From Endozoicomonas numazuensis (GTDB lineage: Bacteria > Pseudomonadota > Gammaproteobacteria > Pseudomonadales > Endozoicomonadaceae), in NCBI RefSeq assembly GCF_000722635.1, contig NZ_JOKH01000001.1, positions 475,845 to 539,844 on the forward strand: a stretch of 64,000 bases of DNA, given 5' to 3'. The notes beneath the pieces are model-generated. The model worked only from the letters and a program-made list of their open reading frames with translations, was not told where the DNA came from and did no database searches. Position numbers and translations under genes: made by a program. Of this stretch, positions 39,324 to 49,663 are shown in pieces; positions within the stretch are counted from its first letter, which is position 1; each line of letters begins with the position of its first letter.

Positions 39324-39885
39324 GATTCGTCCTCCCCTTCTTTTTCAGGTGATGTACGAATCACAGTCAGATCAAACTCATTCATCCGCTCGCCGCCTAG
39401 CGTCACTTTACGCACAGCAGTTAGATTGGGATCTGAAAACCATTCCGAGGAATCAAAATTACGCATCAGGCTGGAGATACGATTATTAGATTCAGCTACC
39501 CCCACAAGCTTCAAAGTATCCCCCTGAAACTGAAGACTTTTGAAATGCACGCCATCAGGAATCAAGCGGGCCAGCTGATCAAAGACTCTGACGATGATCG
39601 GACGATTACCCTGCAGATTCTGTATAACTTCCATCCGCTCCAGAAGCTGGGCCCGTTTATCCTTGAGGTCCTTGATTTCAGAAATACTTTTGTCGAGTTC
39701 AGTAATTTTATTCTGAAGGTACTGGTTTCGGCTCTGCTGTTGATTAATGACATTTCCGGTATAGAGATCCGCCAGAAAAATCATGGCTCCACCCATCAGA
39801 ATGGTCATTACCCAGGCAGCAACAAAACGTTTTTTACGCTCTTCACGCAGCTGTTCACGCCAGGGGAGAAGGTTAATTCTTGCCA

Positions 39886-39886
<1 letters not shown>
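39320..39886 (-). CDS. pilN: Type IV pilus assembly protein PilN
   Basis: A 188-residue inner-membrane protein. Its N-terminal cytoplasmic motif INLLPWREQLRE binds PilM; one membrane helix follows at about 21-42, then a coiled coil and a ferredoxin-like domain that pairs with PilO. It overlaps the pilM stop by one base. Confidence 0.96.
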
Positions 39887-41055
<1,169 letters not shown>

Positions 41056-41365
41056 TCATTTAATAACAGTCCGCTCAATTGCGCAACGAAAGGAACCTTT
41101 CGGATTAACTTTATCTTGAACAGATCACGCTAAGCGCCTTCCCGTGGCTACTTTTTATTCGATATACCTTAAATCAGGACATGTCAATTTACTCACTTCG
41201 CCATAACTGCTTCGACAACTATCTGTCACTGATGACAGAAAAACATCGTCCATCCGGAACAGCCTTTGGCAGAAAACGCTTTCACACCCTGTCAGGGAAT
41301 GAAAACATTTCAACGAAATAGCAACGTAAAGCCGAACATTACATTAACTAACGATCCAGTTTCTA

Positions 41366-41392
41366 GGGAAATTGAACATTTCCCTTTATAAT
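41366..41392 (+). promoter_or_regulatory. mrcA promoter -10 with adjoining palindrome
   Basis: A perfect TATAAT (41387-41392) lies 46 bases before the mrcA ATG. Directly upstream is a perfect inverted repeat, GGGAAAT and ATTTCCC around TGAAC (41366-41384), which covers the spacer and would overlap RNA polymerase, as an operator would. The -35 is poor (TAGGGA at 17 bases). The rest of the 461-base gap to pilM shows nothing else I can name. Confidence 0.45.
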
Positions 41393-41438
41393 GAGGCTCC
41401 TGTAACTGCAGAGAGCCAGAACTGGACATCAGCCAAGA

Positions 41439-43916
41439 ATGAATCGATCGGTAAAGCTTTTAAAATTCCTGCTCTGGAGTGGCCTCACCGCTGTCAGCGG
41501 CACAATCCTGATAGCAGCCAGTGCGTATCTCTACCTGAGCCCTTCGCTGCCTTCAGTAGACACCCTGCGTGACACTCACCTGCAGACACCACTCCGTGTT
41601 TTCTCAAAAGATGAAAAACTGATCGCAGAGTTTGGCGAAAAACGCCGAACCCCAATTCATTTCACAGATACCCCCGAACCTCTGGTCAAAGCCTTTCTGG
41701 CGGCTGAAGATGATCGCTTCTATCACCACCCCGGGGTAGATATCATGGGCCTGATGCGCGCAGCGGTGCAGCTGGCCTCAACAGGCCGAATTCAATCGGG
41801 CGGAAGCACGATCACCATGCAGGTGGCCAAAAACTTCTTCCTGAGCCATGAGAGAGTCTTCTCCAGAAAGTTCAACGAGATTCTACTGGCTTTACAGATT
41901 GAACAGGAACTGACCAAAGACGAAATCTTTGAACTCTATCTCAATAAAATTTATCTGGGTAATCGGGCATACGGTGTAGAAGCTGCTGCACAGGTCTATT
42001 ACGGTAAATCCATTGATGAACTCAGCCTGGCTCAATGGGCCATGATTGCCGGCCTGCCTAAAGCCCCCTCCCGCTACAACCCGATTAACGGACCAGAGCG
42101 CGCACTGGTTCGCCGTAACTGGATTCTTGGCAGAATGCTTGACCTGGGATACATCTCCCAGCTCGACTACGAGGGCGCTGTTGAAGCCCCTATAACAGCC
42201 AGTTACCACGGCCCCAGAATAGAAATGCAGGCCCCCTACATTGCCGAGATGGTTCGCCAGGAAATGGTCGAAAGATTCGGGCCAGAAACTTATACCGAAG
42301 GCTTCAAGGTCTACACCACTGTAGACAGTGTCTTGCAAACATCGGCTAATGAAGCGGTCGCCAATGGCCTGTTCGCTTATACAGAAAGACACGGCTATCG
42401 AGGCCCTGTTACCAATCTGAATGAAGACGAAGAAGGCAACCCTGTTATCCAGCAGGAAGAAGATGCTACCGCTCTGTGGAAAAAGACACTAAAAGAAACC
42501 CGTTCTGCCAGTGTTCTGAAGCCCGCGGTGGTGACAGCAGTAGAAGATCAATCGGTCATGATTCTCATGAAAGGAGACAAGCTTGATCGCATTGACTGGG
42601 ACAACCTCAAATGGGCCAAGTCCTTTATCAATGTTAATGCTTTTGGCTACAACCCTAAACAGGCTTCAGATGTTCTGAAACCCGGCGACCTTATCTGGGT
42701 AAGAGAAATGCCTGATGGTCGTTTCCGACTGAGTCAGGAGCCTGAAGCACAATCTTCACTGATCTCCATGAACCCTGAAAATGGCGCCATTCTGGCCCTT
42801 GTGGGTGGTTTTAACTTCTACGACAGCATGTATAACCGGGCTACTCAAGCCATCCGTCAGGCTGGCTCGGCCTTCAAACCTTTTGTCTATCTGGCCGCTC
42901 TAAACGAAGGACTGACAGCTTCCACCATCATCAACGACGCCCCGGTGGTTTTTGCTGATGAAGGGCTTGAAGGCACATGGCGACCAAACAATGACAATAT
43001 GAAATTCAATGGCCCCATGCGCTTAAGGGAAGGTCTTTATCGCTCCAGAAACCTGATCTCTATTCGTATTCTCAGAGAGGTGGGTGTGAATCGTACGGTG
43101 AACTTCCTGACAGAACTGGGATTACCTGGAGACGCCCTGACCCGAAACCTGTCACTGGCACTGGGTAATGTATCCATGACCCCACTGGAGCTGACAACAG
43201 GCTACGCCACCATTGCCAATGGCGGCTATAAAGTCATGCCCTACCTGATCCAACGAGTCGACGTACTTGATGACACAGTATTTGAAGCCAATCCAGCCAT
43301 AGTCTGCCGGGACTGCAAAAAAGAGCAATCCTCCCCAGAGGGAGCAGTGTCAGAAATTACCGAAACCTCACCTGAACCAGAAACAGATGATGACTCATCG
43401 GCTACCGTCGCATCCATCAATGAAGCAGAGTCAGTCATGGACAGCAGGGTCAATTACATCATCAATGACATCATGCGTGACGTGATCTGGAAAGGCACGG
43501 GTAAAAGAGCAAGAGCTCTTGAGCGTCACGACATAGGTGGAAAAACCGGAACGACCAATGACAGTAAAGATGCCTGGTTTGTTGGTTTTAATCCTGACGT
43601 ACTGACCAGTGTCTGGGTTGGCATGGATAATTATTCCACACTGGGTCGCTGGGAATACGGTGCAAACGCTGCCCTGCCTATCTGGATCAGCTATATGAAA
43701 ACCGCTCTGGCCGACCAGCCAGAAAAACGTCTACCCCAACCTGCAGGCATTGAAACCGTTCGAATTGATCCAAAAACAGGACAATTGGCAAAACAGGGTG
43801 ACCCTGAAGCCATCTTCGAACTGTTCAGAAAAGAAAATACGCCCAAGAGTGTCAGCGAAGGAAGCATCCCTTCTCTGGAAGACAGCGGATCATTTAAACC
43901 TGAAGATTTGTTCTAG
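41439..43916 (+). CDS. mrcA: Penicillin-binding protein 1A
   Basis: An 825-residue bifunctional murein synthase. It has an N-terminal membrane anchor (about 5-32); a GT51 glycosyltransferase domain with AAEDDRFYHHPGVD and GGSTITMQVAKNFFLS; an OB-like insert (about 320-430); and a transpeptidase domain with the serine motif SAFK, SRN and KTGTT. A Ser/Glu-rich insert (SPEGAVSEITETSPEPETDD) lies between SRN and KTG. Its stop is TAG inside the CTAG end of a family-1 element, so the last residues EDLF adjoin the insertion. Confidence 0.96.
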   Translation: MNRSVKLLKFLLWSGLTAVSGTILIAASAYLYLSPSLPSVDTLRDTHLQTPLRVFSKDEKLIAEFGEKRRTPIHFTDTPEPLVKAFLAAEDDRFYHHPGVDIMGLMRAAVQLASTGRIQSGGSTITMQVAKNFFLSHERVFSRKFNEILLALQIEQELTKDEIFELYLNKIYLGNRAYGVEAAAQVYYGKSIDELSLAQWAMIAGLPKAPSRYNPINGPERALVRRNWILGRMLDLGYISQLDYEGAVEAPITASYHGPRIEMQAPYIAEMVRQEMVERFGPETYTEGFKVYTTVDSVLQTSANEAVANGLFAYTERHGYRGPVTNLNEDEEGNPVIQQEEDATALWKKTLKETRSASVLKPAVVTAVEDQSVMILMKGDKLDRIDWDNLKWAKSFINVNAFGYNPKQASDVLKPGDLIWVREMPDGRFRLSQEPEAQSSLISMNPENGAILALVGGFNFYDSMYNRATQAIRQAGSAFKPFVYLAALNEGLTASTIINDAPVVFADEGLEGTWRPNNDNMKFNGPMRLREGLYRSRNLISIRILREVGVNRTVNFLTELGLPGDALTRNLSLALGNVSMTPLELTTGYATIANGGYKVMPYLIQRVDVLDDTVFEANPAIVCRDCKKEQSSPEGAVSEITETSPEPETDDDSSATVASINEAESVMDSRVNYIINDIMRDVIWKGTGKRARALERHDIGGKTGTTNDSKDAWFVGFNPDVLTSVWVGMDNYSTLGRWEYGANAALPIWISYMKTALADQPEKRLPQPAGIETVRIDPKTGQLAKQGDPEAIFELFRKENTPKSVSEGSIPSLEDSGSFKPEDLF

Positions 43917-44080
43917 GAGGCTGACCGAGAATAGCGTCCGAGCATAAAATTCAGTAGAACGAGTCAACTTTTTCACTGAATTTGTGCGAATAGTTGACCT
44001 ATTTAAGCAAATTCAGTGGAAAAGATGGCCGCTCTTTCTGGATTTTAGGCCGGGCTGTCTATTCTCAGACAGGCTCCTAG
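43913..44080. mobile_element. Family-1 miniature element (168 bp) between convergent mrcA and maeB
   Basis: Ends CTAGGAGGCTGACCGAGAAT and TATTCTCAGACAGGCTCCTAG in outline, with a slightly changed right end. The central CACTGAATTTG hairpin is intact. The left CTAG holds the mrcA stop and the right CTAG holds the maeB stop on the other strand. The long palindrome could serve as a two-way terminator. Confidence 0.92.
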
Positions 44081-45327
44081 ATGTGATCCAGAGACTTCAG
44101 AGGGTAATGGGCAGGATAAGGCAAACGAGCCACACCAGAATCCACAGCAGCCTTAGCCACTGCAGCAGAAACATTACCCAGAAGACGCGGATCAGTTGGC
44201 TTGGGAATAATGTACTCAGGACCAAAGCTCAACTCAATACCTTCATACGCATCAACCACTTCCTGAACAACTTCCTCTTTGGCCAGCTCACGAATCGCAT
44301 AAACCGCAGCCACTTTCATTTCTTCATTGATACGACTGGCACGAACATCCAGAGCACCACGGAAGATGAATGGGAAGCCCAATACGTTATTCACCTGATT
44401 TGGATAGTCAGAGCGACCTGTAGCCATGATGACATCAGAACGTACTTCTCTGGCCAGCTCTGGACGAATTTCTGGATCAGGATTAGCACAGGCAAAAACG
44501 ATGGGTTTCTCAGCCATTTTTTCCAGCTGTTCCGGAGACAGCAGGTTGGGACCCGACAAACCCAGAAATGCATCAGCGCCATCAATGGCATCTTCAAGAG
44601 TACGACAATCAGTCTCAACGGCAAACAATGCCTTGTACTGATTAAGATCATCACGCCCTGTATGAATAACCCCTTTGCTGTCCAGCATATAAATGTTCGC
44701 CGGGGTCATACCACAGCTGATCAGCAACTTAACGCAGGAAATGGCTGCAGAGCCTGCACCCAGACATACCAGACGTGCTTCTTCAATTTTCTTGCCTGCA
44801 ATCTCAAGTGCATTCAGCATACCGGCAGCGGTTACAATCGCAGTACCATGCTGATCGTCATGGAATACAGGGATATCGCATTCCTCAATCAGCCGACGTT
44901 CAATTTCGAAACACTCTGGCGCCTTGATATCTTCAAGGTTGATACCACCAAAGCTACAGGCAACACGCTTGACTGTATCAATGAAATCCTGAGGGCTTTC
45001 ACAGTCTACTTCCAGATCAATGGAATCTACACCCGCGAAGCGCTTAAACAATAGCGCTTTGCCTTCCATCACAGGCTTACTGGCAAGCGCGCCCAAATTA
45101 CCCAGACCCAGTATGGCGGTACCGTTACTGATCACCGCAACCAAGTTTCCCTTCATGGTGTATTTATACGCATTTTCAGGGTCAGCAGCGATTTCACGCA
45201 CTGGCTCCGCGACACCCGGACTATAAGCCAGAGACAGGTCTTTTGCAGTCTCCGCTGGCTTGGTCAGCTCAATTGAGATCTTTCCGGGTTTTGGCTTGGC
45301 ATGGTAATCCAGAGCGGCTTGCTTCAT
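44077..45327 (-). CDS. maeB: Malic enzyme, short form
   Basis: A 416-residue enzyme that decarboxylates malate to pyruvate with NAD(P). [15 protein letters not shown] (malic signature), [18 protein letters not shown] (metal and substrate), [16 protein letters not shown] (cofactor site) and [10 protein letters not shown] are intact. It lacks the C-terminal phosphotransacetylase-like domain of the long E. coli MaeB, like the Pseudomonas gene at the same place next to ponA. Its stop lies in the CTAG end of the element. Cofactor preference cannot be told from the sequence. Confidence 0.92.
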   Translation of the reverse strand: MKQAALDYHAKPKPGKISIELTKPAETAKDLSLAYSPGVAEPVREIAADPENAYKYTMKGNLVAVISNGTAILGLGNLGALASKPVMEGKALLFKRFAGVDSIDLEVDCESPQDFIDTVKRVACSFGGINLEDIKAPECFEIERRLIEECDIPVFHDDQHGTAIVTAAGMLNALEIAGKKIEEARLVCLGAGSAAISCVKLLISCGMTPANIYMLDSKGVIHTGRDDLNQYKALFAVETDCRTLEDAIDGADAFLGLSGPNLLSPEQLEKMAEKPIVFACANPDPEIRPELAREVRSDVIMATGRSDYPNQVNNVLGFPFIFRGALDVRASRINEEMKVAAVYAIRELAKEEVVQEVVDAYEGIELSFGPEYIIPKPTDPRLLGNVSAAVAKAAVDSGVARLPYPAHYPLKSLDHI

Positions 45328-45551
45328 ATCCTTGTACTTTCACCCTAATGAAAATAAGAGATGGGAAAGGTGGAGAATATAGGATCACTGTTTATCGAAC
45401 AAGGATTCAGCAGGCCAGAAAAGTATATCTACAGACCAGACACCACATTTCATGCACGGTAGCGAAACACCCATAGCGCAAGCAGAACATTTTACGCCAC
45501 TGTTCACCAGAAAACCTGAGACCAAGCAACGAGCCCTCTAAATGCTTCCAA

Positions 45552-45719
45552 CCAGGAGCCTGACCGAGAATAGTGGTCAAGAATAAAATTCAGTAGAACG
45601 AGGCCATTTTTTCGATAAATTTGTGCGAATAGTGGGCCTATTCAATCAAATTTATCGGAAAAATGGGCCGTTCTTTCTGGATTTTAGGCCGACCTGCCTA
45701 TTCTCGGTCAGGCTCCTAG
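45552..45719. mobile_element. Family-1 miniature element (168 bp) upstream of maeB
   Basis: The left end is CCAGGAGCCTGACCGAGAAT and the right end TATTCTCGGTCAGGCTCCTAG in outline. The left tetranucleotide is CCAG rather than CTAG, the only clear change at the ends. The interior is diverged (GTGGTCAAGAATAAAATTCA; ATAAATTTGTGCG in place of CTGAATTTGTGCG), with matching changes on the other arm so the hairpin is kept. It lies between the nuclease gene and the maeB start, a gap of 454 bases with no other feature. Confidence 0.9.
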
Positions 45720-45781
45720 GAAAGGTGCGAATAAGTCCTATGGCGCTCTGGCCTACCAGGTGGATTCAAAATCAAAAATGG

Positions 45782-46618
45782 CTAATCCAACTTGCGAATA
45801 CCATCCTGACTATAAATGCCTATTATCCAACGTTTATACCGCTGTCCACCTTTATTCTTTTCTCTTCGGTCCACTAGCCAACCTCTGAACTCTATACGCT
45901 GCCCCACTAAATTTCTTAACCACTCTGTATCGATAAACGACTTAGTATCGATAAACGACTTAGGCACACGAATCACGACAGGACCATCCATTTCCATCCA
46001 CAGAAAGCCACTCTTTTTTGGACTGGATACTTTAACAACCTTTCCACTGAGAATCCGAAAGCCCGGTTTCAGTCTGTCAGCCCGGACATCAAGAACAGGA
46101 TTTTTCGACCAGACTCCTCTTTTTCCCTTTCTTGCTTCAGCTTCCTGTAACGTCAGGCAGTTCCTATAAGGATCAGAGTCTTCAGAAAAAAGCTGATAAC
46201 CCAACCCTTTTTCAATCAAAAGTGACTCTATAGACTGCCCGCCCATTAAGAAAGGGTGAGCCAAAACCCGACCATAATGGTCCTTACCTACCACCTGAAT
46301 TCTTATTTTTTGCGAATCCGACAATAGCTGTTTAAGCACCAGGGATGCTTTATCTCCTAATGGTTCTGCAGCTTTTTGTTCGTGGGCAATTTCGGGAGTA
46401 TTTATAGAGGCAAAACGAATTTTACGACCATCCTTCAGCCATAGAGTGTCGCCATCAGCGACGAAGTCCCACTTTACGGTTTCTGAAGCCCCTTTCAGAC
46501 CACAGGGTTCGATTGCTGAAGCCGTTAAAGCAAAAGAAAACATGCAAATATAAAAAAAGGCGCTCACGACAACGTGAAACGCCTTTTTCGTACAGCCAAT
46601 AAAGTCAGAAAAAACCAT
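45782..46618 (-). CDS. Secreted nuclease, thermonuclease (SNase) family
   Basis: A 278-residue exported protein with a staphylococcal-nuclease-like domain. A signal peptide spans about 1-35 (HVVVSAFFYICMFSFALTAS). The nuclease core has VADGDTLWLKDGRKIRFASI, NTPEIAHEQKAAEPLGDKAS and DHYGRVLAHPF, including the catalytic-type Asp, Glu and Arg. A second OB-like domain follows (about 185-278). It holds a perfect 18-base duplication (SFIDT twice). It lies after rpmE, as a nuclease gene does in Pseudomonas. A terminator-like hairpin falls inside the signal-peptide codons; a later start at 46543 would leave a signal peptide that is too short. Confidence 0.85.
   Translation of the reverse strand: MVFSDFIGCTKKAFHVVVSAFFYICMFSFALTASAIEPCGLKGASETVKWDFVADGDTLWLKDGRKIRFASINTPEIAHEQKAAEPLGDKASLVLKQLLSDSQKIRIQVVGKDHYGRVLAHPFLMGGQSIESLLIEKGLGYQLFSEDSDPYRNCLTLQEAEARKGKRGVWSKNPVLDVRADRLKPGFRILSGKVVKVSSPKKSGFLWMEMDGPVVIRVPKSFIDTKSFIDTEWLRNLVGQRIEFRGWLVDRREKNKGGQRYKRWIIGIYSQDGIRKLD
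45927..45962. repeat. Perfect 18-bp tandem duplication in the nuclease gene
   Basis: GTATCGATAAACGACTTA occurs twice in a row, in frame. It adds six residues (KSFIDT) in the second OB-like domain and looks recent, since the copies are identical. Confidence 0.92.
46552..46589 (-). terminator. Probable rpmE terminator inside the nuclease signal-peptide codons
   Basis: On the minus strand GGCGTTTCACG pairs with CGTGAGCGCC around TTGT, preceded by A residues and followed by seven T. It lies about 120 bases after the rpmE stop and overlaps codons 11-22 of the nuclease gene. Confidence 0.65.
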
Positions 46619-46711
46619 TACGCTACCTTTCGAATCACTCTTCGAAAAAGCATAGCGGTATTTTTAACTCGTGGCTGTCAGCTAGCGGCTGCATAGCAAG
46701 CATGTAAATGC

Positions 46712-46927
46712 TTACTTGCGAGCACCAACCTTGCCGAAACGCTTGGTAAAGCGCTCGATACGACCGCCTGTGTCCATCACTTTCTGAGTGCCGGTGTAGA
46801 ACGGGTGGCACTTGGAGCAAACTTCAATGTGCAAGTCCTTGCACAGAGTAGAGCGAGTCTGGATCTTGTTACCGCAGGAGCAGGTAACTTCGATAGCTTC
46901 GTAGTTCGGATGGATTTCCGGCTTCAT
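46712..46927 (-). CDS. rpmE: 50S ribosomal protein L31 (zinc form)
   Basis: A 71-residue ribosomal protein, [20 protein letters not shown] onward. Cysteines 16, 18, 37 and 40 match the zinc-binding set of E. coli L31, so this is the zinc-containing C+ type. The start at 46927 is set by homology. It is divergent from priA, as in Pseudomonas and E. coli. Confidence 0.97.
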   Translation of the reverse strand: MKPEIHPNYEAIEVTCSCGNKIQTRSTLCKDLHIEVCSKCHPFYTGTQKVMDTGGRIERFTKRFGKVGARK

Positions 46928-47260
46928 GGGATCTACCTCAAAACAATGCGTGCCGCCACCCGGTCTCTGGCAAATAGGAGGCTGAACCAAAAACAGTTAA
47001 CCCCCTGGCAACTCGGCCAAGGCACCGCACGCGAAATGGTCACCAGCAAGCATTTTCAGAACAGAGTTTCAAAAAACCTGCCCAGAGGCTGCCATTCAGT
47101 GACCCTGGAAAATTGAGGCGGAATCATACCAGAGTATCCCCGTCAAGCAAATACCGGTATTTAACGGTTGGTTCATTTCAACCGACCCACAACTCAGGTT
47201 AAACTGGTCTGGAGCTTGTCAAAGGGCTCCTAACGCCACTAGCCATTGAAATGCAGCCTC
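46928..47260. other. Intergenic region between divergent rpmE and priA
   Basis: 333 bases that must hold both promoters. I saw no clear -10/-35 pair and no element. The stretch GGAGGCTGA near 46977 resembles a family-1 end by nine bases only and is probably chance. Confidence 0.45.
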
Positions 47261-49480
47261 ATGACTTCTTGTGAAGATAATTATCTCAGCATCGCCATAC
47301 CCACCCCTCTGAGGCAGATGTTCGACTATCTTCCTCCTGATAATCAGGCAAACCTTCAACCTGGCATGAGGGTGCAAGTTCCATTTGGTCCCAGAAAATT
47401 GATCGGCATTATCGAAGCGATCAAGTCTGACTCAGATTACCCCAGGGAAAAGCTCAAAAAAATCTCGGCCGTTCCTGATCAGGCCCCTTTGATTCCTGAA
47501 GATATCATGCAGCTTTGTCGCTGGGCTTCCAGCTACTACCATTACAGCCTCGGCGAAACCTTGCTTCAGGCTCTGCCCAAGACCTTACGTCAGGGAAAAC
47601 CAGCGACAAGAGAAAAAGTAGCAGTCTGGAGCACCTCTTCTCCTCTGGATGAGTCTGTTACTGCATCACTCAAAAGAGCCCCCAAACAGCTCAAAGCTCT
47701 GCAATGGCTGAATGATTACCCTGATGGACTCTCAGAGCCTGAGCTCCGGGAAGTAGGATTCAGCAAAACTATTCTTACCCAATTGCAGAAAAAAGAACGG
47801 GTGCAGGTTCGTGAGATTGAGCGGGTCGATCGACTTTTTACCGAATATGACAACCCCGTCAGGCAACCCTCCCTGACATTGAACCCAGAACAGGCTTTCG
47901 CACTGGATGGCATTTTGGAATCACCCTCCTTTCATCCAATATTGCTCGATGGTGTCACTGGCAGCGGCAAAACAGAAGTCTATCTTCAGGCAATAGAGGC
48001 CACTCTGAAAGCCGGTAAACAGGCGCTGGTTCTGGTCCCGGAAATTGGCCTTACCCCACAAACAGTCAAGCGATTTCGCAGCCGGTTTTCTGTACCCGTC
48101 GCTTGTCTGCACTCCGGACTGAGTGACGGCGAAAGGCTGCAAGGCTGGCTGGCAGCCAGTCGGGCCACTGCGGGTGTACTCATAGCGACTCGATCAGGTA
48201 TTTTTTCACCGCTCCCCAAACTGGGGTTAATCATTGTTGATGAAGAGCATGACAACTCTTACAAACAGCAGGACACTCTTCGATACAATGCCCGGGATCT
48301 GGCCATATACCGGGCAAAAATAGCCAACTGCCCGATTGTCCTGGGGTCGGCCACTCCTTCATTGGAAACTCTTGTCAACGCCCGCAAAGGCCGATTCAGC
48401 CACCTTGAAATCAAACGCCGGGCCGGGCACGCTCGTCCGCCAACGCTTGAATTGCTGGATATCCGCCAACAAACACTCCATGAAGGCTTTGCCCAGAGTT
48501 TGATAAAAAGAATGACATCCACTCTGGATAAAGGGGAGCAGGTCATGGTCTTTTTAAACCGAAGAGGTTATGCCCCCTCTCTAATCTGTCATGACTGTGG
48601 AGAAGTAGCCGACTGCCCCCATTGCGACGCCCACCTGACATTGCATCGCATGCCACCTCACATGCACTGTCATCACTGCGATTATCAAACAGCCATACCC
48701 TGGTCCTGTCCGAAATGCCAGAGTAAACGACTTCAACCTGTTGGTCAGGGGACAGAGCGCTGCGAGCAAGTTCTGGAACAAATGTTCCCAAAAACCCCTC
48801 TGATAAGGGTGGATCGAGACTCGACCCGACGAAAAAATGCACTCTCAGAAATCCTGGAGACCGTTCATACCGGAGAGCCCTGCATTCTTCTGGGCACACA
48901 AATGCTGGCCAAAGGTCATCACTTTCCCGACGTAACACTGGTAGCGATCGTCAATGCTGACTCAGGACTGTTCAGTTCTGACTTCAGGGGTCTGGAAAAA
49001 ACCGGGCAGTTGATTCTTCAGGTAGCAGGAAGAGCTGGCAGGGACAAGAAACCGGGGCATGTCATCATTCAAACCCACAACCCCCAGCACCCTGCCCTGC
49101 AGATGCTGGCCAGCCAACAGTACAGCCGGTTCGCAGACAGCTTGCTGAATGAACGAAAACAACTCAAGCTACCACCCGAAGGTTATCTGGCACTGTTCAG
49201 AACAGAATCCCCCATTGAATCAACGGGAGAGAATCTTTTGAAAAACATCAGAAATCTTTTACTGAATCAGCAGCAAGACAGCTCTGTGAGAGTATTAGGC
49301 CCCATTCCAGCACCTATGGAAAAAAGGCAGGGGCGCTATCGTTACCAGCTTTTTCTGCAAAGTTACCAACGTACATCTTTACACCGAATGCTGGATTCAG
49401 CGGTCAAACACCTTGATTCATTGAAGTTACCCAAAGGCCTTCGCTGGACACTGGACGTGGACCCTCAGGAAATGACTTAA
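47261..49480 (+). CDS. priA: Primosomal protein N' (PriA helicase)
   Basis: A 739-residue 3'-to-5' DNA helicase that restarts stalled replication forks. It has an N-terminal 3'-DNA-binding domain (LSIAIPTPLRQMFDYLPP), Walker A GVTGSGKTEVYL, the DEEH box, and zinc-binding cysteines in CHDCGEVADCPHCDAHL and CHHCDYQTAIPWSCPKC, followed by GTQMLAKGHHFPDVTLV. The start is ATG at 47261; a TTG five codons upstream is possible. Divergent from rpmE. Confidence 0.97.
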   Translation: MTSCEDNYLSIAIPTPLRQMFDYLPPDNQANLQPGMRVQVPFGPRKLIGIIEAIKSDSDYPREKLKKISAVPDQAPLIPEDIMQLCRWASSYYHYSLGETLLQALPKTLRQGKPATREKVAVWSTSSPLDESVTASLKRAPKQLKALQWLNDYPDGLSEPELREVGFSKTILTQLQKKERVQVREIERVDRLFTEYDNPVRQPSLTLNPEQAFALDGILESPSFHPILLDGVTGSGKTEVYLQAIEATLKAGKQALVLVPEIGLTPQTVKRFRSRFSVPVACLHSGLSDGERLQGWLAASRATAGVLIATRSGIFSPLPKLGLIIVDEEHDNSYKQQDTLRYNARDLAIYRAKIANCPIVLGSATPSLETLVNARKGRFSHLEIKRRAGHARPPTLELLDIRQQTLHEGFAQSLIKRMTSTLDKGEQVMVFLNRRGYAPSLICHDCGEVADCPHCDAHLTLHRMPPHMHCHHCDYQTAIPWSCPKCQSKRLQPVGQGTERCEQVLEQMFPKTPLIRVDRDSTRRKNALSEILETVHTGEPCILLGTQMLAKGHHFPDVTLVAIVNADSGLFSSDFRGLEKTGQLILQVAGRAGRDKKPGHVIIQTHNPQHPALQMLASQQYSRFADSLLNERKQLKLPPEGYLALFRTESPIESTGENLLKNIRNLLLNQQQDSSVRVLGPIPAPMEKRQGRYRYQLFLQSYQRTSLHRMLDSAVKHLDSLKLPKGLRWTLDVDPQEMT

Positions 49481-49495
49481 AACAAGACACCTCAC

Positions 49496-49663
49496 CTAGG
49501 AGGCTGACCGAGAATAGACAACCCAGCCTAAAATCCAGAAAGAACGGCCATCTTTTCCACTGAATTTGCTTAAATAGGTCAACTATTCGCACAAATTCAG
49601 TGAAAAAGCTGACTCGTTCTACTGAATTTTATGCTCGGACGCTATTCTCGGTCAGGCTCCTAG
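49496..49663. mobile_element. Family-1 miniature element (168 bp) between convergent priA and a DUF2059-like gene
   Basis: Opposite orientation to the copies at 9618 and 43913: the GACAACCCAGCCTAAAATCC arm comes first and the ATTTTATGCTCGGACGCTAT arm last. CTAG lies at both ends (49496-49499 and 49660-49663). The right CTAG holds the stop of the minus-strand gene; the priA stop lies 15 bases to the left. Confidence 0.93.

Noticed and set aside
46975-46985. GGAGGCTGA near rpmE as another family-1 element
   Set aside because: Only nine bases match and nothing beyond them resembles the element.
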